DNA from: Lactococcus lactis
GTDB taxonomy: Bacteria; Bacillota; Bacilli; Lactobacillales; Streptococcaceae
Direction of reading: 5' to 3'
NCBI RefSeq assembly: GCF_029023865.1
Contig: NZ_CP118969.1
Location: 2,046,001-2,110,000, forward strand
DNA: 64,000 bases
The notes under the pieces are model-generated. The model saw only the letters and a list, made by a program, of their open reading frames with translations. It had not been told where the DNA came from and did no database searches. Positions 60,799 to 64,000 of the stretch are shown one piece after another; position 1 is the stretch's first letter, and each line of letters starts with the position of its first letter. Both the position numbers and the translations under genes were made by a program.

Positions 60799-61251
60799 TT
60801 AAAATGGTAGTTGGTCGTCTGAAATTTCAGTACCACCAGCAAATGGATCAGCAGCAGGAGCTTTAAAAGGATCTGGTGCTTGTAGCTTTTTATTTTGAGC
60901 TTGCGGTTTACTTGTTTGCTGACCTTGTGTTTTATTGCTTTCTAGCATTTGGAAAGTATCTGCAACAACTTCAGTCACATAAACTTTTTGTCCTTGTTGG
61001 TTCTCATAGTTTCGTGTTTGAATTCGTCCAGTTATTCCAATCAAAGCGCCTTTTTTAGCAAATTTGGCTAAATTTTCGGCTTGTTGTCGCCAAATAACAC
61101 AATTAATGAAGTCAGCTTCTCGCTCTCCATTGGCGTTCTTAAACTGACGATTTACAGCTAATCCAAATGTGCCTACTGCTTAGTTCTGTGGTGTATATCT
61201 AAGTTCAGGGTCACGAGTTAAGCGACCTACTAATACAACGTTGTTAATCAT
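60799..61251 (-). pseudogene. ssb: Single-stranded DNA-binding protein gene with an in-frame stop
   Basis: Full frame would give 150 aa with the normal SSB start (MINNVVLVGRLTRDPELRYT), OB fold ([20 protein letters not shown]) and acidic tip DDQLPF. Codon 24 is TAA (61182-61180) where a sense codon such as CAA would give the normal TPQNQAVG segment. Only a 23-residue peptide and, from an internal ATG at 61044, the C-terminal 81 residues could be made. A single C-to-T change explains it. The rest of the frame is undamaged, so the event is recent, or it is a sequencing error. Confidence 0.88.
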
Positions 61252-61874
61252 TATTTACTCCAATCTATATATGCTTTCATCATTTCAGCAACTTCGTGTT
61301 CCGATTTTGTTTTCAAAAATTCATCAACATTAGGTTTATTTTCTGGATTTTGTTTTAAATATTTCTCAATTAACTCAGCATCGCTTAATTGAGGTTGAGG
61401 TGGTTCTTCTGGTAAATCTTCTCCAGCATAGATATATAACCCCAATCCAAACATTGCTATATTTTTTACCAAACAACGCATGATTGTTTTATTTACATCA
61501 AACATTGAAGCTTGTTCAACTGATTTTTCGCCATTATATTTTGTCATATATTTATAAGGCTTATCTTTCATAGCTTTGTTTGCTCCATCCATGACAGGCA
61601 ACCACATTTCATGAGTAACATCTTCAACGGTTACTGATGTAAAAACCATAAAACCAGTAGTGCTATCATACATATACGGCACCTCATTTCCATCTTTTGA
61701 AACAAACTTCTTGATTTCATAAGTTGCTTTTGGAAATTTCTTTTTAAATTCAGACCAAGCCCAAGTCCAGCTAAGATAACTTAGCTCATTTTTACCCGAT
61801 TTCTTTTTTTCGACTTTGTCACTGACATCTATTGAATTTAACAGTTCAAAAACTGACTTCTCTTTATCTGCCAT
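61251..61874 (-). CDS. sak3: Sak3-type single-strand annealing recombinase (DUF1071)
   Basis: 207 aa. SYLSWTWAWSEFKKKFPKATYEI and GEKSVEQASMFDVNKTIMRCLVKNIAMFGLGLYIYAGEDLP are the DUF1071/Sak3 signatures. Such proteins anneal single strands in phage recombination and are targets of the lactococcal AbiK abortive system. It is next to ssb, its usual partner. Confidence 0.9.
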   Translation of the reverse strand: MADKEKSVFELLNSIDVSDKVEKKKSGKNELSYLSWTWAWSEFKKKFPKATYEIKKFVSKDGNEVPYMYDSTTGFMVFTSVTVEDVTHEMWLPVMDGANKAMKDKPYKYMTKYNGEKSVEQASMFDVNKTIMRCLVKNIAMFGLGLYIYAGEDLPEEPPQPQLSDAELIEKYLKQNPENKPNVDEFLKTKSEHEVAEMMKAYIDWSK

Positions 61875-61882
61875 GATTTACC

Positions 61883-62272
61883 TCACGCATCCCATTTAAG
61901 AGGGGCTTTATTTTCAACAATTACTACTGGTAATTCATTTTCGATGTCGTTCCCAAATTTTTCTATTAATTTGCCCAATGGAATTGGTTCTACACAATCC
62001 CAACCGCGAGAAATTACTAAATCACGCTTCTGTTTATTATTCATTTTTAACACTCTTCGCTTGGCTGGTTCGCCATAACTCAAACGATTGAATTGTTGAC
62101 CTTCATCAAGCCGTTTTTTAACCTCAGTTTCGCCCTTTTTATAAAGGTCAGCTATAATCTTTGCCTGAGCTAAGAATTCTGTAAGTGTGATATTATCCAT
62201 ATCTTTTATAGCTGATGGATTCAAGTCAACCCTTTGTCCATCTCCATCTACTGGTATAAGTTGTAAGTCCAT
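61883..62272 (-). CDS. Hypothetical phage protein of the recombination region
   Basis: 129 aa. NITLTEFLAQAKIIADLYKKGETEVKKRLDEGQQFNRLSY and RRVLKMNNKQKRDLVISRG. Eight bases before sak3, so co-transcribed. Family not recognised with certainty. Confidence 0.6.
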   Translation of the reverse strand: MDLQLIPVDGDGQRVDLNPSAIKDMDNITLTEFLAQAKIIADLYKKGETEVKKRLDEGQQFNRLSYGEPAKRRVLKMNNKQKRDLVISRGWDCVEPIPLGKLIEKFGNDIENELPVVIVENKAPLKWDA

Positions 62273-62320
62273 TTAAATTCTCCATTTCAAATTTCTAGGC
62301 ATTCGTGGTATAATTTAAGT

Positions 62321-62372
62321 AGAAGTTTTGGCAAATTTTCTACTTGCTCTGCGTGCCATGCAGGGCTTTTTT
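62321..62372 (+). ncRNA. Short plus-strand RNA E with two hairpins and complementary loops
   Basis: TGG-TATAAT at 62306-62314. First hairpin AAGTAGAA/TTCTACTT (62317-62345; its outer pairs begin just before the predicted start). Terminator GCTCTGC-gtgccat-GCAGGGC (62346-62366) with TTTTTTA. The first loop has TGGCA and the second TGCCA, so the loops can kiss. No ORF. Confidence 0.55.
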
Positions 62373-62613
62373 ATTTTGCAATCGTTAAATTCTTGTTTGT
62401 CATTTTCTGACGGGCAATATCATTCTTATGATGTTGCATGTTTTCTGCAAACAGTTCTTTATTTTCTTCTTGCAAATCATTGGAAAATTTAATCCAATCT
62501 TGACGACTTTTTTCGCAATTAGAAAGACTTTGTTGAGTTGTTTCCAATTCTTTTTTTATGCGATCATAATCCGCAAGTTTAAATTTTTCTTCTTCTGTTT
62601 TAAATCCGAACAT
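62371..62613 (-). CDS. Coiled-coil phage protein
   Basis: 80 aa, almost entirely helical (IKKELETTQQSLSNCEKSRQDW ... LQEENKELFAENMQHH). Ribosome-binding site GAAAGGAA before the ATG. Function unknown. Confidence 0.6.
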   Translation of the reverse strand: MFGFKTEEEKFKLADYDRIKKELETTQQSLSNCEKSRQDWIKFSNDLQEENKELFAENMQHHKNDIARQKMTNKNLTIAK

Positions 62614-62653
62614 TTTTAATTTCCTTTCTATGTATGCGTTTTAATCCTCCGAG

Positions 62654-62662
62654 TGCTATAAT
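62654..62662 (+). promoter_or_regulatory. Extended -10 promoter of the DUF2513 gene
   Basis: TGC-TATAAT; 58 bases before the TTG start. Same promoter style as the short RNAs and the 46.9 kb moron. Confidence 0.7.
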
Positions 62663-62720
62663 TACTGTGAGCAGATATTTGCGGTATTTGCTTAGTTCTA
62701 TGGAAAGGAGGGAAGTTGAT

Positions 62721-63098
62721 TTGAAATTAAATGAAGACTGTGTCCGTGCTGTGCTTCTTGATGTGGAGAATGAGTATCAATTTGGTAGTTTCCTTCATCT
62801 GAAAGATTTTGAAGAAAGTCAATCTTCTAAGTTCTCTAAAGAGGAAATAGAATATACTATTATTCGACTAGAAGAAGCTGGATTTATCATTGCAACAATT
62901 GATTGGGTTAATGCAAGGCCTTTTTATGTTTCTGTAGGCAGTCTAACTTGGAAAGGCCATGAATTTCTAGACAATGTTAGAGACTCTAAGGTTTGGAGTG
63001 AAACAAAAGAAGTTGCATCTAAGGTTGGTAGTGTTTCTTTATCGATGTTGGCAACAATCGCTTCTTCAGTAATAACTAAGTCTCTTGGGCTTAATTAA
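62721..63098 (+). CDS. DUF2513 family protein, plus-strand moron
   Basis: 125 aa, TTG start with AAGGAGGG 8 bases upstream. MKLNEDCVRAVLLDVEN start, FSKEEIEYTIIRLEEAGFI, and SLTWKGHEFLDNVRD are the DUF2513 signatures; a winged-helix fold is likely, with a hydrophobic C-terminal helix. It runs against the early operon and ends 8 bases inside the convergent gene, with no terminator between. Confidence 0.85.
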   Translation: MKLNEDCVRAVLLDVENEYQFGSFLHLKDFEESQSSKFSKEEIEYTIIRLEEAGFIIATIDWVNARPFYVSVGSLTWKGHEFLDNVRDSKVWSETKEVASKVGSVSLSMLATIASSVITKSLGLN

Positions 63099-63474
63099 GA
63101 ACTTCCCAATCATTAGATAATATGTCTTTTGCCATAGGATTCCATATTCTTCCAGCTGGACTGTCATTGTCGTCTGAAAACAGGATAAATGCAGCATTTT
63201 TTGAGTTTGTAGGAATAAACTTAATATGCGGAAGTGATTTGCGGTAGATGGCTTTATTTTCATCTACTGCTTTTTTTGTTGCTTCGATAATATTCATTTT
63301 CGTTTTATTCCCTGTAAGCTTTACTTTTTTTAAAGTATCTACTCGCAAATTAGTAACAATGAGTTTGTTTTCATCCAAACTTTTAGCAAATTTCTCTTTA
63401 TCAATGACGGTTACAAAATTTTGTGACTGTCTTTTATTTTGTCTATCTCTTGAATATTTAGGTATATAGTGCAT
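63091..63474 (-). CDS. Hypothetical phage protein
   Basis: 127 aa. Basic N-terminus (IPKYSRDRQNKRQSQNF), ATKKAVDENKAIYRKSLPHIKFI in the middle. Ribosome-binding site AGAAAGG. No family recognised. Confidence 0.55.
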   Translation of the reverse strand: MHYIPKYSRDRQNKRQSQNFVTVIDKEKFAKSLDENKLIVTNLRVDTLKKVKLTGNKTKMNIIEATKKAVDENKAIYRKSLPHIKFIPTNSKNAAFILFSDDNDSPAGRIWNPMAKDILSNDWEVLN

Positions 63475-63483
63475 TTTCTGCCT

Positions 63484-63549
63484 TTCTAGCGGAGCACCGC
63501 ATTTAATAAATTAACTTGGTATGTGGAGGTAGTCGTTTTCTCCTTAATC
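63484..63549 (-). CDS. Possible 21-codon ORF
   Basis: MIKEKTTTSTYQVNLLNAVL-R. It fills the gap between two genes but has no good ribosome-binding site; may be chance. Confidence 0.2.
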
Positions 63550-63566
63550 ATGTCTTGCCCGACATT

Positions 63567-63836
63567 TTAGTAATAAAAATCATGTAAATCTTCCAATAGA
63601 TAGAAGACTGAACCACCTCGATTTATCGAAGGTAATCCGTTTTCTCTCCACTTTTTCAGCGTATCTGATGACATATGGAATTCTTTTAACAAATCAGACT
63701 GCCTGATTTCTCCGGTCTTACTTTCATATTTGAACAGCTCCTTTTGGAATTTCAGCCATTCATTCGTCATCTTACGAAATTCTTCTAGGACGCCATTGGC
63801 TAGATACGCAGCCATTGGATCATATCGTTCTCCCAT
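63567..63836 (-). CDS. Helix-turn-helix phage early protein
   Basis: 89 aa. The C-terminal half (IRQSDLLKEFHMSSDTLKKWRENGLPSINRGGSVFYLLEDLHDFY) is a MerR/excisionase-like winged helix. N-terminal half helical. It lies directly after the antirepressor gene, so a role in early regulation or excision is likely. Confidence 0.75.
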   Translation of the reverse strand: MGERYDPMAAYLANGVLEEFRKMTNEWLKFQKELFKYESKTGEIRQSDLLKEFHMSSDTLKKWRENGLPSINRGGSVFYLLEDLHDFYY

Positions 63837-63848
63837 AGCTTCTCCTTT

Positions 63849-64000
63849 CTAACTAGCTAAATCTTGTAAAAATTTGTTTACAAAATAGATTTGACCTTTG
63901 CCTGTTACTTTGGGCGTTTTGGTTACGGTGATCTTCCCACTATTATGAACATGAGTGTTTTCGGTAAACTCTAAAATACCTAAATTCATCGAACGTTGAG
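63849..64000 (-). CDS. Phage antirepressor, C-terminal end (KilAC domain; gene continues right)
   Basis: The last 49 codons are visible: SMNLGILEFTENTHVHNSG ... VTKTPKVTGKGQIYFVNKFL. This is the typical end of phage Ant proteins. The start is outside the window. Confidence 0.8.
   Translation of the reverse strand, partial: QRSMNLGILEFTENTHVHNSGKITVTKTPKVTGKGQIYFVNKFLQDLAS

Noticed and set aside
1-64000. CRISPR array, rRNA genes or insertion sequences
   Set aside because: No regularly spaced direct repeats, no rRNA-like sequence and no transposase were seen.

Overview
The window is low-GC Gram-positive DNA that reads as Lactococcus lactis/cremoris. The evidence is the chromosomal gene set (HU, DnaE, a pyrG with a GGGC start and an attenuator hairpin, an L-2-hydroxyisocaproate dehydrogenase, a deoxynucleoside kinase/NDT operon) together with a P335-type (TP901-1-like) lactococcal prophage. 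Species is inferred from recognised protein families; no search was run.

Layout. (1) 1-3.0 kb is the end of an integrated element: the tail of a restriction-endonuclease-like gene, an Ltp-type superinfection-exclusion lipoprotein and a tyrosine integrase whose end abuts the HU gene terminator. (2) 3.0-28.9 kb is host chromosome: HU; an envelope cluster (YpmS-like, GH3 glycosidase, SGNH esterase, DegV); a hemolysin-III membrane protein; a GH65 phosphorylase/ABC sugar-uptake locus with a LacI regulator, two perfect operators and a cre-like site; dnaE; a deoxynucleoside salvage operon; DUF2929 and DUF1003 membrane proteins, the latter with a structured leader; hicD; pyrG; and a truA-kinase-ECF-UPF0340-aminotransferase operon. 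(3) 29.0-64.0 kb is a prophage read mainly on the minus strand. From right to left it holds an antirepressor end, early genes (Sak3-type annealing protein, a broken ssb, replication initiator with iterons, DUF1064 nuclease, dUTPase, many small proteins), the late activator, a tRNA region, terminase, portal, capsid, tail, baseplate and lysis genes. At the attachment end sits a GtrB/GtrC-like glycosylation pair, a probable lysogenic-conversion module.

The most unusual feature is a set of very short plus-strand transcription units inside the minus-strand early operon (about 52.6, 53.35, 53.73, 53.84 and 62.3 kb). Each has an extended -10 (TGnTATAAT) followed within about 100 bases by an intrinsic terminator. 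In three of them the predicted RNA starts exactly with GACCA, complementary to the terminator loop TGGTC, and the stems show compensatory changes. They look like an undescribed phage small-RNA family. Two plus-strand morons (46.9 and 62.7 kb) use the same promoter type.

Other points: the major capsid gene continues in the -1 frame into an 86-residue Ig-like domain; the tail chaperones are joined by a -1 frame overlap; ssb carries an in-frame TAA; and the chromosomal part, but not the prophage, contains many small inverted repeats built from CTGACAG/CTGTCAG, often inside genes.
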